A DNA stretch of 17,284 bases from JAICTV01 sp034666045 (GCA_034666045.1 JAXDMN010000265.1:1-17284); one strand, 5' to 3'. Counted from the stretch's first letter, positions 6,939 through 15,226 are shown. Numbers and translations are program-made. The notes: a model not told the origin generated them from the sequence alone.

Positions 6939-7913
6939 ATGACAACCCACGCAGATCATCCCGCTACTGTGACGACGCCCATGCGGCGAAACGGTCCAAA
7001 CATCCATCGTTCGCCCGAACATCGCCGCCGGCGGATGCGCCGCCGCGGGCGACGCGCGTACATTCGATCCGTCTATTTTCTCCCCAGCCTCGCGACGCTC
7101 GGCAATGCCGTCTGCGGGTTCGGCGCGATGTATGTCGCGTCGCTGGCGGCCATGGCGATCGAGACCGGGTCGAGCGGTTACGTCTTTCGCGATCCGTGGG
7201 CGCGCTCGATCGCGCAGAACGGATTCGTCGCCGCCGCTTATTTGATTTTCGCCGCGATGGTGTTCGATGCGCTCGACGGCCGACTGGCGCGTTTCACGCG
7301 GCATACGACCGACTTCGGCGGACAGCTCGACAGCCTCGCCGACGTCGTCAGCTTCGGCGCGGCGCCGGCCTTCATCGCACTTCAGCTCTTCCGCGTCGAA
7401 GTGCTCGACATTCACCACGTCCCGGTCGCGCTGTCGCGCCTCAACTGGGCGATCGGCGCGCTCTACTTCTCCTGCGCGGCCCTGCGGTTGGCGCGATTCA
7501 ACGTCTCCAACGAGCATGGCGAACAGCACCACCGCAGCTTCCTCGGCCTGCCTAGCCCCGGCGCCGGCGGCGCGGTCGCTGCGTGGATCCTCATGCAGCA
7601 GGACCTCCGCTTGCAGGGCGTCACGATGCACGCCGCGCGGCATCTCGCCGACGCGTGCATCTACGTCCTGCCCGCCATCGTGCTCGGCACCGGGCTGCTG
7701 ATGATCAGCAACACGCGCTACCCGCACCTGGTAAACCGCTTCTTGCGCGGCAAGCGCTCTTTTGGCCGGCTGCTCTTCGTCGTCGTGCTGTTGCTGTTGC
7801 TCGTCGTCTGGCACCAATACGTGCTCGGCATCGGCATGCTCATCTACGCCTTCTACGGATTCGCCAACTGGGCCTTCGCCCGAATCCGGCGAACGCATCC
7901 GAACATCCCGTGA
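6939..7913 (+). CDS. pssA: CDP-diacylglycerol-serine O-phosphatidyltransferase
   Basis: A 324-residue integral membrane enzyme of the CDP-alcohol phosphatidyltransferase family, making phosphatidylserine from CDP-diacylglycerol and L-serine. The full signature DxxDGxxARx8GxxxDxxxD is intact: Asp110, Asp113-Gly114, Ala117-Arg118, Gly127, Asp131, Asp135. Several hydrophobic spans surround it, and the C-terminus has two more (about 281-312). The first ~45 residues are strongly basic (RRRRMRRRGRR) and less certain: ATG 6939 abuts the palindromic repeat with no ribosome site, and in-frame ATGs at 6981 and 7035 are alternatives. With psd next door, the pair completes phosphatidylethanolamine synthesis. 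Confidence 0.93.
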   Translation: MTTHADHPATVTTPMRRNGPNIHRSPEHRRRRMRRRGRRAYIRSVYFLPSLATLGNAVCGFGAMYVASLAAMAIETGSSGYVFRDPWARSIAQNGFVAAAYLIFAAMVFDALDGRLARFTRHTTDFGGQLDSLADVVSFGAAPAFIALQLFRVEVLDIHHVPVALSRLNWAIGALYFSCAALRLARFNVSNEHGEQHHRSFLGLPSPGAGGAVAAWILMQQDLRLQGVTMHAARHLADACIYVLPAIVLGTGLLMISNTRYPHLVNRFLRGKRSFGRLLFVVVLLLLLVVWHQYVLGIGMLIYAFYGFANWAFARIRRTHPNIP

Positions 7914-7920
7914 CTGAGAC

Positions 7921-7997
7921 GTGGTGATTGATGAGTGGTGGTTGAAACGAACACCGCGCCTCTCTTCGCTTTTCAATCACTACTCATCAATCACCAC
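7921..7997. repeat. Palindromic repeat with 27-bp arms between pssA and gltX
   Basis: Arms 7921-7947 and 7971-7997 match as inverted copies at 25 of 27 positions, around a 23-base centre. The arms carry GTGGTGATTGATGAGT at the outer end. The element begins eight bases after the pssA stop. There is no U-tract, so it is not an obvious intrinsic terminator, although the RNA hairpin would be very stable. Its sequence is unrelated to the palindromes at 5833 and 6824. Confidence 0.85.
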
Positions 7998-8064
7998 GCA
8001 TCACGCTCGCACCCCACGCCGGGGCAGAGCGAAGCGCCGCCCAGGCTTCCCCGCAGCCGAGCGC

Positions 8065-8092
8065 TTGCCCTCCCCCCATTCCTCTCCATAAT
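8065..8092 (+). promoter_or_regulatory. Possible promoter of gltX
   Basis: TTGCCC (8065-8070) and CATAAT (8087-8092) are 16 bases apart. The -10 box ends 11 bases before the gltX ATG, leaving a 5' leader of about five bases or none, and no Shine-Dalgarno sequence is seen. The -35 match is only partial. Confidence 0.4.
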
Positions 8093-8103
8093 CGCGCCCC
8101 ATC

Positions 8104-9735
8104 ATGGCAACCGTCGTCTCCCGCTTCGCCCCGTCCCCGACCGGCTATCTCCACGTCGGCGGCGCCCGCACCGCCCTTTTCGCCTGGCTGCTCGCGCGAC
8201 ACGCCGGCGCGGATGGAAAATTCCTCCTCCGCATCGAAGACACGGACGCGGCGCGCAGCACCGAGCAGGCGACGACTCAACTCCTCGAAGACCTCCGTTG
8301 GCTCGGCCTGCATTGGGACAATGCGGAGTTGGTCCATCAATCGAAACGGAAAGACGTCTACAACGCGATCATCGACTCCCTCATCGCCCAAAATCTCGCC
8401 TACAAGGCGTACGACACGCGAGAAGAGCTCGACGCCCTCCGCAAAATCGCCGAGAAGGAAAAGCGGCAGTTCATCTATCGCCGCCGGGAAATCAGCGGCG
8501 ACGAGCGGCAAAAATTCGAAGCCGAAGGCCGTCCCGCCGTCGTGCGCTTTGCGATGCCGGTCAAGGAATACCGCTTCCACGACGCCGTGCTCGGCGAGAT
8601 CGTTTTGCCCGCCGATGAAGTTCAGGACTTCGTCATCCGCAAGGAAGACGGCATGCCGACGTACCACTTCGCCGTTGTCGTCGACGACGCCGAGATGGGC
8701 GTCACCCACATCCTCCGCGGGCAGGAGCACACGAAGAACACGTTTCTCCACATCGCGTTGCAGGACGCGCTCGGCTACGCGCGTCCGGTCTATGGTCACC
8801 TCTCGACCATCCTGAACCTCGACGGTTCAAAAATGGGAAAGCGCGACCGCGACAAAAAAATCCGCCAGGCCGCGCAACTCTGGTTAAAGAATCCGCCGCA
8901 CTCGCTCGATGCGCTCGCAAGCGCCTGCGGTTTCGCCCCGCCCCGTCTCGAGCAGTGGTTGAAGGATTCGAAACAACAACTCGACCTCCCCGAGCAATCC
9001 GCGGTCATGCACGCGATCGGACTCGCTGAATCCGACCTCCCCGAAATCCTCGTCCACGACTTCCGCAAAAAAGGGTACATCCCCGAAGCCCTTCTCAATT
9101 TCCTCGCGCTCCTCGGCTGGAACCCCGGCGGCGACAAAGAGCTGATGTCGATGGACGAGATGCAAAAACTCTTCAGCATCGAAGGCATCGGCAAATCCAA
9201 CGCCAAATTCGACCGCAGCAAACTTTTAGCTTTCAACACCCAACACGGCGAACGCACCCCCGCGAAGGAACTCGTCCCCGCCTTCCGCGCCTATCTCGAA
9301 GTGAACCCCGATTCGCCCCTGAACCAGGCGACCGATGAACAACTCGCGACGCTGCTCGAAATGAAAAAAGGCTTCCGCTTACTGCGCGAAGTCGACGAAG
9401 CCTCCCGCTTCCTCTTCATCCCCGACGACGCCATCCTGTACGACCCCGCCGCCGTCGAAAAAGTCCTCAAGAAGGACAGCGCCCAGGGCCTCTCCGTCTT
9501 GCGCGACCTCCACACCCTCCTCGTCGCCCAGACGGACTTCTCCCACACCGCGTTAGAGCAAACCATCCAAACCTACGGCGAACAAAAACAACTAGGCCTA
9601 GGCAAAATCGCCCAACCCCTAAGAGTCGCCGTCACCGGCAACACCATCAGCCCGCCGATCTTTCAGTCGCTGGAAATGCTCGGGAAAGACCGTACGCTCG
9701 CGCGGATTGAACGCTGCCTCCGAACGGCGGTATGA
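8104..9735 (+). CDS. gltX: Glutamyl-tRNA synthetase
   Basis: A class I aminoacyl-tRNA synthetase of 543 residues that charges tRNA-Glu with glutamate in the cytoplasm. The N-terminus RFAPSPTGYLHVGGARTALF contains the HIGH-type motif HVGG (17-20), and the second signature is KMGKR (243-247), where the usual Ser of KMSKS/KLSKR is Gly. The stem-contact segment GYIPEALLNFLALLGW starts at residue 324, some 76 residues after KMGKR; in E. coli GltX the same interval is about 12 residues. This insertion accounts for most of the extra length over the usual ~470 residues. A helical C-terminal anticodon-binding domain follows and ends in the typical PLRVAVTG...SPPIF segment. The next gene begins seven bases after the stop. 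Confidence 0.95.
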   Translation: MATVVSRFAPSPTGYLHVGGARTALFAWLLARHAGADGKFLLRIEDTDAARSTEQATTQLLEDLRWLGLHWDNAELVHQSKRKDVYNAIIDSLIAQNLAYKAYDTREELDALRKIAEKEKRQFIYRRREISGDERQKFEAEGRPAVVRFAMPVKEYRFHDAVLGEIVLPADEVQDFVIRKEDGMPTYHFAVVVDDAEMGVTHILRGQEHTKNTFLHIALQDALGYARPVYGHLSTILNLDGSKMGKRDRDKKIRQAAQLWLKNPPHSLDALASACGFAPPRLEQWLKDSKQQLDLPEQSAVMHAIGLAESDLPEILVHDFRKKGYIPEALLNFLALLGWNPGGDKELMSMDEMQKLFSIEGIGKSNAKFDRSKLLAFNTQHGERTPAKELVPAFRAYLEVNPDSPLNQATDEQLATLLEMKKGFRLLREVDEASRFLFIPDDAILYDPAAVEKVLKKDSAQGLSVLRDLHTLLVAQTDFSHTALEQTIQTYGEQKQLGLGKIAQPLRVAVTGNTISPPIFQSLEMLGKDRTLARIERCLRTAV

Positions 9736-9742
9736 TCCGGGT

Positions 9743-9967
9743 ATGAGTCGTTGGCGGCTGGATGCCGGACAGATCGAAGTCCTTGACGAAGATTTGGCGC
9801 GCGTGCTGCGTAGCAAGACGCCGGCCCAGCGCGTGGCGATGATCGGCGAAGCGCACCGCATCGCACGCCGGATGCTGGAAGCGGCAATCCGCAGGCGCCG
9901 TCCGGACTTGGACGACGCAGGCGTCGCCCTCGAAGTCGCACGGAGCTTACTGCGTGGAACAGCTTGA
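9743..9967 (+). CDS. Small helical protein paired with a nucleotidyltransferase
   Basis: A 74-residue protein (MSRWRLDAGQIEVLD...), predicted all-helical, Arg-rich and without a signal peptide or membrane span. It starts seven bases after gltX and its last 14 bases overlap the nucleotidyltransferase gene, so the two are translationally linked. I recall similar short proteins with an EVLDEDLARVLRSKTPAQR-like core beside small nucleotidyltransferases in Planctomycetes and other environmental bacteria, with no assigned function. It lacks the RX4-6H motif of HEPN toxins, so this is not a standard HEPN/MNT pair. ATG 9743 is preferred over an in-frame ATG at 9707 inside gltX; neither has a clear ribosome site. 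Coding status is supported by the overlap and context rather than by a named domain. Confidence 0.65.
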   Translation: MSRWRLDAGQIEVLDEDLARVLRSKTPAQRVAMIGEAHRIARRMLEAAIRRRRPDLDDAGVALEVARSLLRGTA

Positions 9968-10511
9968 CCTGCTGAGCTTCGCCATCGCGACGCTGGAATC
10001 GCTCAACATCCCCTACATGGTTGTCGGCTCGTATGCGAGCGGCGCTTACGGGGACCCGCGGTTCACACGCGACATCGACATCGTTGTCCAGCTTGCCGCC
10101 AACGACGTTGAAAAACTAATAGAGCGCCTGCCACCCTCAGAATTCTATATCAGCCGCGAAGCCGCACTCGTCGCCGTCGCGTCGGGTGGTCAATTCAATG
10201 TCATTCACCCCGAGTCGGCCGGCAAAATCGATTTTATGATCGCGCGATCGGATGCATGGGGACAGGAACAACTGCGCCGACGCCAGCGCATCGAACTGTT
10301 GACCGGCTTGCATGCCTTCACCGCACGGCCGGAAGACGTCATCATCGCGAAGTTGATGTTCTATCAGGAAGGCGGCTCCGAAAAACACATGCGTGACATC
10401 ACCAGCATGTTTGGAGTGAGCGGAAACGAAATCGACCGCGCGTATATCGAGCGTTGGGTCCAGCAACTCGGCCTGACGAGCGAGTGGGACTCAGTATTAG
10501 CTCGAATATGA
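9954..10511 (+). CDS. Minimal nucleotidyltransferase-fold protein (DUF6036/AbiEii-like)
   Basis: A 185-residue protein with a nucleotidyltransferase core: Gly25-Ser26 in VVGSYASGAYG, then Asp40 and Asp42 in TRDIDIVV, with Asp93 in KIDFMI as the likely third metal ligand. The GS-to-DxD gap is 13 residues, longer than the GSX10DXD of MNT antitoxins and closer to DUF6036/AbiEii-type proteins. The C-terminal RPEDVIIAKLMFYQEGGSEKHMRDI region (in two blocks, about 123-147) is also typical of that group. The GTG start at 9954 has a good GGAG eight bases upstream (9942-9945) and lies within the small upstream gene. Such proteins may transfer NMP to RNA or protein; the substrate is unknown. The gene converges on the next one with a 7-bp gap. 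Confidence 0.8.
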   Translation: MEQLDLLSFAIATLESLNIPYMVVGSYASGAYGDPRFTRDIDIVVQLAANDVEKLIERLPPSEFYISREAALVAVASGGQFNVIHPESAGKIDFMIARSDAWGQEQLRRRQRIELLTGLHAFTARPEDVIIAKLMFYQEGGSEKHMRDITSMFGVSGNEIDRAYIERWVQQLGLTSEWDSVLARI

Positions 10512-10518
10512 CATCCGC

Positions 10519-11007
10519 TCACTCCACCTCCACCGCCAACGACCCATCCGGCGCGGTGATGTTGGTGATCTTCTGCACAGCCGCCCCCTTTTGCAGCGGC
10601 ACCCATTCGGCGTCGCCGGGGCGCTTGAATTCGCGGCCGGCTTGCGCGATGCCCATCTCCGCGGGGGTCGGGGGCGGATCGGTCGGCTTGCGGGCCTGCA
10701 CCTTGCGAATCACCTCGGCGGCTTGCGGCGTGTGACGCGTCAGGTAGCCGACGAATTCCTTCCCATCCGCCCCGCGGAAGACGTGCGCGCGGACGGCGGA
10801 CTTCCCGCCGTAATCGAACGGCGTCAACTTCTGCGGATCGTCCTTGAACCAGTGCTTTCCGTCATCGGTCGTGTAATACGCGCCCGGCTTGGACGGCGTC
10901 AGGTCGCGCACCTGCCGCACGGTGAGCGCGATGATCCCGCCGATCGCGACGATCAGCATCCCCGCCGTCACCGCCGGGTGTCGATTGACCCAATCACGAG
11001 GTGACAA
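10519..11007 (-). CDS. Conserved membrane-anchored protein of unknown function
   Basis: A 162-residue protein with a short cytoplasmic N-terminus, one transmembrane helix at about 15-34 (MLIVAIGGIIALTV inside it), and a soluble domain that should face the periplasm. The domain opens with a distinctive YYTTDDGKHWFKDD motif, followed by FDYGGKSAVRAHVFRGADGK and a GYLTRHTPQA segment. I have a memory of similar TDDGK-containing anchored proteins in Planctomycetes but no function to attach. The start is TTG at 11007, supported by GGGGAG nine bases upstream; no in-frame ATG precedes the membrane helix closely enough. It is the last gene of the minus-strand block and ends seven bases from the convergent nucleotidyltransferase. 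Confidence 0.75.
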   Translation of the reverse strand: MSPRDWVNRHPAVTAGMLIVAIGGIIALTVRQVRDLTPSKPGAYYTTDDGKHWFKDDPQKLTPFDYGGKSAVRAHVFRGADGKEFVGYLTRHTPQAAEVIRKVQARKPTDPPPTPAEMGIAQAGREFKRPGDAEWVPLQKGAAVQKITNITAPDGSLAVEVE

Positions 11008-11044
11008 TTGTGTCGTCTCCCCAATGCGCGGCGCGCGCGCGCTT

Positions 11045-11908
11045 CTACCACACGTAATCTTCCGTCCCGCTGTGCGGCGGAACGATGCGCACGGATCGGT
11101 TGATCACCGGCGAGTCCGGTTGGATGATCAGTGGATCCTTCCCGCTCACGTTCTCGATGTGCCCATCGACGAACAGGCAGTTGAACGTCTTATTATGCGG
11201 GTTCGACGCACGGCGGCGCAGCCATGCGTCGTTCGTCGGCGGGCCGCCCCCGAACGGGAGCACGTCGGTGTTCGTGTAGCTGCGGTAGTCCACGTAGCGC
11301 ATCACGCCGAACCCGTCCTGCCCCATCATTCCATCCATCATGTACGGGATGTTGTTGTAATCCCACTTCCGCCCGGGCGGGCCGGTGAAGGTCTTGTTCT
11401 TGAAAAACGACGGCTTGATGCCGATGTCCTGATACTCCATCCCCTTGTTGCTGCGGAACAGCCACTGCGTCAGGCAATCGTTCATGCTGTACGTGTTCGG
11501 CTGATCGTTGACCTGCGCCGCGGCCGGGCATTTGAAGATGGTCGTCGGGTACGGCGGCGCGAAGTAGTAGAAAGCTCCGGCCAGTTCCATCGGCTTCAAC
11601 TTGAGCTGCGCCGGCAGCGCGTTGATCCAGACCGGCGGATGATCCCAGCCGTGCCCGAGGTTCAGCGCGAAATACCAGAGCTTGTGCTGCGGGAAATAGC
11701 CGTCGTAATTGTGCTGATAGAGGATCGTCGCCGCGTGCATCTGACGAAGATTGCTCTGGCAGGCGACCGTATTGGCGGCGATGCGCGCCCGGGCGAGCGT
11801 CGGGAGCAGGATGCCAACGAGGATCGCGATGATCCCGATCACAACGAGCAACTCGACCAGCGTAAACCCCGCGCGAACGCCCGGACATATCCTTCGCCGC
11901 TCCACCAT
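11045..11908 (-). CDS. Prepilin-type N-terminal domain protein with H-X9-DG motif (pseudopilin-like)
   Basis: A 287-residue protein built like the exported pseudopilin-like proteins that are abundant in Planctomycetes and Verrucomicrobia. The class III signal is intact: Gly14-Phe15 cleavage site, Thr-Leu-Val, then Glu19 at position +5, followed by a hydrophobic helix (VVIGIIAILVGILLPTL) that would anchor it or pack it in a type II secretion/type IV pilus-like fibre. The C-terminus carries H-X9-DG, with His238 and Asp248-Gly249 in HNKTFNCLFVDGH. Cleavage would need a prepilin peptidase encoded elsewhere. I chose ATG 11908 because GGGAG (11916-11920) lies seven bases upstream; the in-frame ATG at 11914 is only one base from it. 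Partner and function are unknown. Confidence 0.9.
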   Translation of the reverse strand: MVERRRICPGVRAGFTLVELLVVIGIIAILVGILLPTLARARIAANTVACQSNLRQMHAATILYQHNYDGYFPQHKLWYFALNLGHGWDHPPVWINALPAQLKLKPMELAGAFYYFAPPYPTTIFKCPAAAQVNDQPNTYSMNDCLTQWLFRSNKGMEYQDIGIKPSFFKNKTFTGPPGRKWDYNNIPYMMDGMMGQDGFGVMRYVDYRSYTNTDVLPFGGGPPTNDAWLRRRASNPHNKTFNCLFVDGHIENVSGKDPLIIQPDSPVINRSVRIVPPHSGTEDYVW

Positions 11909-12011
11909 GCGCATGCTCCCGCGGAAACCGATGTGAACTGCGGACTTGCGTCAACAATAACACGTCGGCCGGCGCGGGTGAAATAAATGAAAGGTTTATC
12001 TTTCCTCGTAT

Positions 12012-12082
12012 CTTGGGCGTCTCGCCCGAGCGTTCGCGCGCCAGCGGCTGGCCGCCGCAAATGCTCGGGCAAGATGCCCAAG
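12012..12082. repeat. Palindromic intergenic repeat between DUF2141 and pseudopilin genes
   Basis: Arms 12012-12032 (CTTGGGCGTCTCGCCCGAGCG) or its core, and 12062-12082, pair at 18 of 21 positions. The centre contains another near-continuous palindrome, GCCAGC-G-GCTGGC (12040-12052). It lies 20 bases past the DUF2141 stop and about 100 bases before the pseudopilin start on the minus strand. The conserved core CTTGGGC...GCCCGAG is one I associate with dispersed repeats in Planctomycetes and Verrucomicrobia. No U-tract is adjacent. Confidence 0.7.
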
Positions 12083-12102
12083 CCACGGCAGACACTCGCG
12101 CT

Positions 12103-12651
12103 TCACTGGAAATACTGCAAGCTGATGGTCTTCGCGGCGCCCGCCGCCGGCAGGTCAAACGTCGCTTCCTTGAATGTCGCGGCGCGCATAAAGGGCTTGG
12201 GGTTGTTGGTGACGCCGTAACCTTCCAGCGGAAGCCCGCCGAAGCCGCGGTCCATCTTGCCGTCGCGATTTTCGTCGTGCAGGACCGATGCGCCGTAGCG
12301 TCCGGGCGGGAGATGCGTTGTGAAGGTCAGCGAATCCGCGCCGGCGTCGCGCACTTCCCAATAGACCGACTTACTTTCGACGGTCGGAAACCCGGCGGCG
12401 GATTTGAAGACGCCGAAGACCAGATTGCCCTTCTTATTGCGCAGGTCTTTGATGGTGATCGTCAGCGGCGCGCCGATGGGCACTGTCGTCGGCGCGGGGG
12501 ATGTGGTCGGCGTTATCGTCGTCGCGACGCGCGTTGCCGCCGTAGTCGCCACACCGCGGCCGTTGCTGTCGCCGCCGCCGGAGCGAACAGATGCGCACGC
12601 CCACACACCGACCGACACGAGCACGGCGACGATCGCTCGAGACTTCAACAT
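12103..12651 (-). CDS. DUF2141 family exported protein
   Basis: A 182-residue exported protein of the DUF2141 family. A short hydrophobic leader (AIVAVLVSVGVWA) ends at Cys19, which could be lipid-modified, though Trp at -2 is unusual for a lipobox. A low-complexity Thr/Ala/Pro linker covers roughly 33-57. The rest matches the family well: LTITIKDLRNKKGNLVFGVF, a LPPGRYGASVLHDENRDGKMD segment split around residue 120 with the acidic DENRDGKMD loop, and GLPLEGYGVTNNPKPF. The family has no known biochemical role; the Asp-rich loop could bind a cation. It begins 25 bases after the glnS stop, so it probably shares the glnS transcript. Confidence 0.88.
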   Translation of the reverse strand: MLKSRAIVAVLVSVGVWACASVRSGGGDSNGRGVATTAATRVATTITPTTSPAPTTVPIGAPLTITIKDLRNKKGNLVFGVFKSAAGFPTVESKSVYWEVRDAGADSLTFTTHLPPGRYGASVLHDENRDGKMDRGFGGLPLEGYGVTNNPKPFMRAATFKEATFDLPAAGAAKTISLQYFQ

Positions 12652-12676
12652 CGCCGACTTTAGCGCGATCCTCGCG

Positions 12677-14461
<1,785 letters not shown>

Positions 14462-14629
14462 GGCTGCGTGATTTACCCGATTTCCCTGCGAATGTCGCCT
14501 GCCCCGGCGCGTTGACGCCGCGGCCGCGATCGCAGGGCGAATGATAGGTCGACTGCTTCGGCAGATCAGGAGAGATCGACACCGATCGCTTCGCGGCGTC
14601 ACCATGACGACAGCCGTCCCGCGGTTTCA

Positions 14630-14635
14630 TATAAT
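14630..14635 (+). promoter_or_regulatory. -10 box (TATAAT) of the 66-residue gene
   Basis: A perfect TATAAT consensus 60 bases before the ATG, in an otherwise GC-rich stretch. No good -35 hexamer is seen 16-18 bases upstream, so either an activator is needed or the match is by chance. The expected start site falls at about 14642. Confidence 0.45.
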
Positions 14636-14654
14636 GGCCCGCGTCGTCCGGGCC
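14636..14654. promoter_or_regulatory. Operator-like palindrome at the predicted transcription start
   Basis: GGCCCG (14636-14641) and CGGGCC (14649-14654) are a perfect inverted repeat with a 7-base centre. It starts directly after the TATAAT box and spans the expected start site. It could be a repressor site or a 5' RNA hairpin; GC-rich chance palindromes are also common in this genome. Confidence 0.35.
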
Positions 14655-14694
14655 GTTAGAAGACCAAGGGGCAACAGAAGCAAAAGGACGCTCA

Positions 14695-14895
14695 ATGGCC
14701 AAGTACTATTCCTACGAAGCTGGCACCCAGGCGATCGTCATCGACCTGAACTCGATCATCGCTATCCGTCGAGACGGCAACAGCTACTACGTCCACACCA
14801 CCGGCGGCCCGATCACAGTCACCGAGGCCGCCGCGGGCAAAATCCTGCCGGTCTGGAAGTCCTCCGTCATCGGCCAGTCGCTGACGAAGGGCTAG
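14695..14895 (+). CDS. Small protein of unknown function, 66 residues
   Basis: MAKYYSYEAGTQAIVIDLNS... is a short cytoplasmic protein, predicted mainly beta, with alternating hydrophobic strands (AIVIDLNSIIAIRR, SYYVHTTGGPITV) and no signal or membrane span. The pattern of short strands ending in ITVTEAAAGKILPVW is reminiscent of small beta-barrel domains, but I do not recognise the family. Coding status is supported by a clear ribosome site (AAAAGGA, six bases before ATG 14695), a TATAAT box upstream and a likely terminator downstream, so it seems to be a single-gene unit. It is divergent from glnS. Confidence 0.72.
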   Translation: MAKYYSYEAGTQAIVIDLNSIIAIRRDGNSYYVHTTGGPITVTEAAAGKILPVWKSSVIGQSLTKG

Positions 14896-14936
14896 CCATC
14901 GCGGCCCCTCCGGCGGAAGTCTTTCCCATCCAACGC

Positions 14937-14969
14937 CGGCGCCCCAGTGAGGCGCCGCCGCCGATTTTT
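14937..14969 (+). terminator. Possible terminator of the 66-residue gene
   Basis: CGGCGCC (14937-14943) and GGCGCCG (14951-14957) form a perfect 7-bp stem around CCAGTGA. A run of five T (14965-14969) follows after seven bases, a larger gap than usual for an intrinsic terminator, so the call is tentative. Confidence 0.4.
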
Positions 14970-15140
14970 CCGCCGCAATTCCCGTTTCCACTCGCTACGG
15001 TGCAGGGCAGTTTCGCGCTCTTTGACAGGTGAATCCCTCGTGTAGCGGTCGGGCCGAAGGCCCACGTCTTCCGAGTGGCGGGGGCGGCCGGGAACGGGGC
15101 GCCGGTCACGCGATCCCGGGCTGACTCGCGAGCGCTTGAT

Positions 15141-15190
15141 ACAGGTTTACACAGGTTTACACAGGTTGACGCCAGTTGACGTGGGTTTAC
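15141..15190. repeat. Five tandem 10-bp units upstream of fabI
   Basis: Five adjacent decamers: ACAGGTTTAC twice, then ACAGGTTGAC, GCCAGTTGAC and GTGGGTTTAC. Units 1 and 2 are identical and the others keep the GTT(T/G)AC core. The 10-bp period is close to one DNA helical turn, so all cores would face the same side of the helix. The array ends 156 bases before the fabI start. Confidence 0.8.
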
Positions 15191-15226
15191 CGCCACAGGG
15201 AAAATGGAAAAACGAACCCACCGGCA

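Larger units (their letters stand above)
14462..14694. other. Divergent intergenic region between glnS and the 66-residue gene
   Basis: A 233-bp spacer with transcription leaving in both directions. It holds a possible glnS -10 (TATCAT, minus strand, 14546-14541), a CTGC-TTCG-GCAG hairpin (14553-14564), the -10 box of the small gene (14630-14635) and a palindrome just after it (14636-14654). No open frame here looks like a gene. Confidence 0.5.

Noticed and set aside
6824..7997. Transposase remnants next to the palindromes
   Set aside because: The intergenic gaps are too short and no transposase-like frame is seen; pssA accounts for the coding capacity between them.
7998..8103. A T-box riboswitch or other leader upstream of gltX (and likewise glnS)
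   Set aside because: No T-box consensus, specifier stem or antiterminator is visible, and the spacer is too short once the palindrome is excluded.
15022..15027. TTGACA as a fabI promoter element
   Set aside because: No acceptable -10 box is found 16-18 bases downstream, and it is over 300 bases from fabI.
15141..15190. A CRISPR array
   Set aside because: The units are only 10 bp and directly adjacent, with no spacers, and no cas genes are present.
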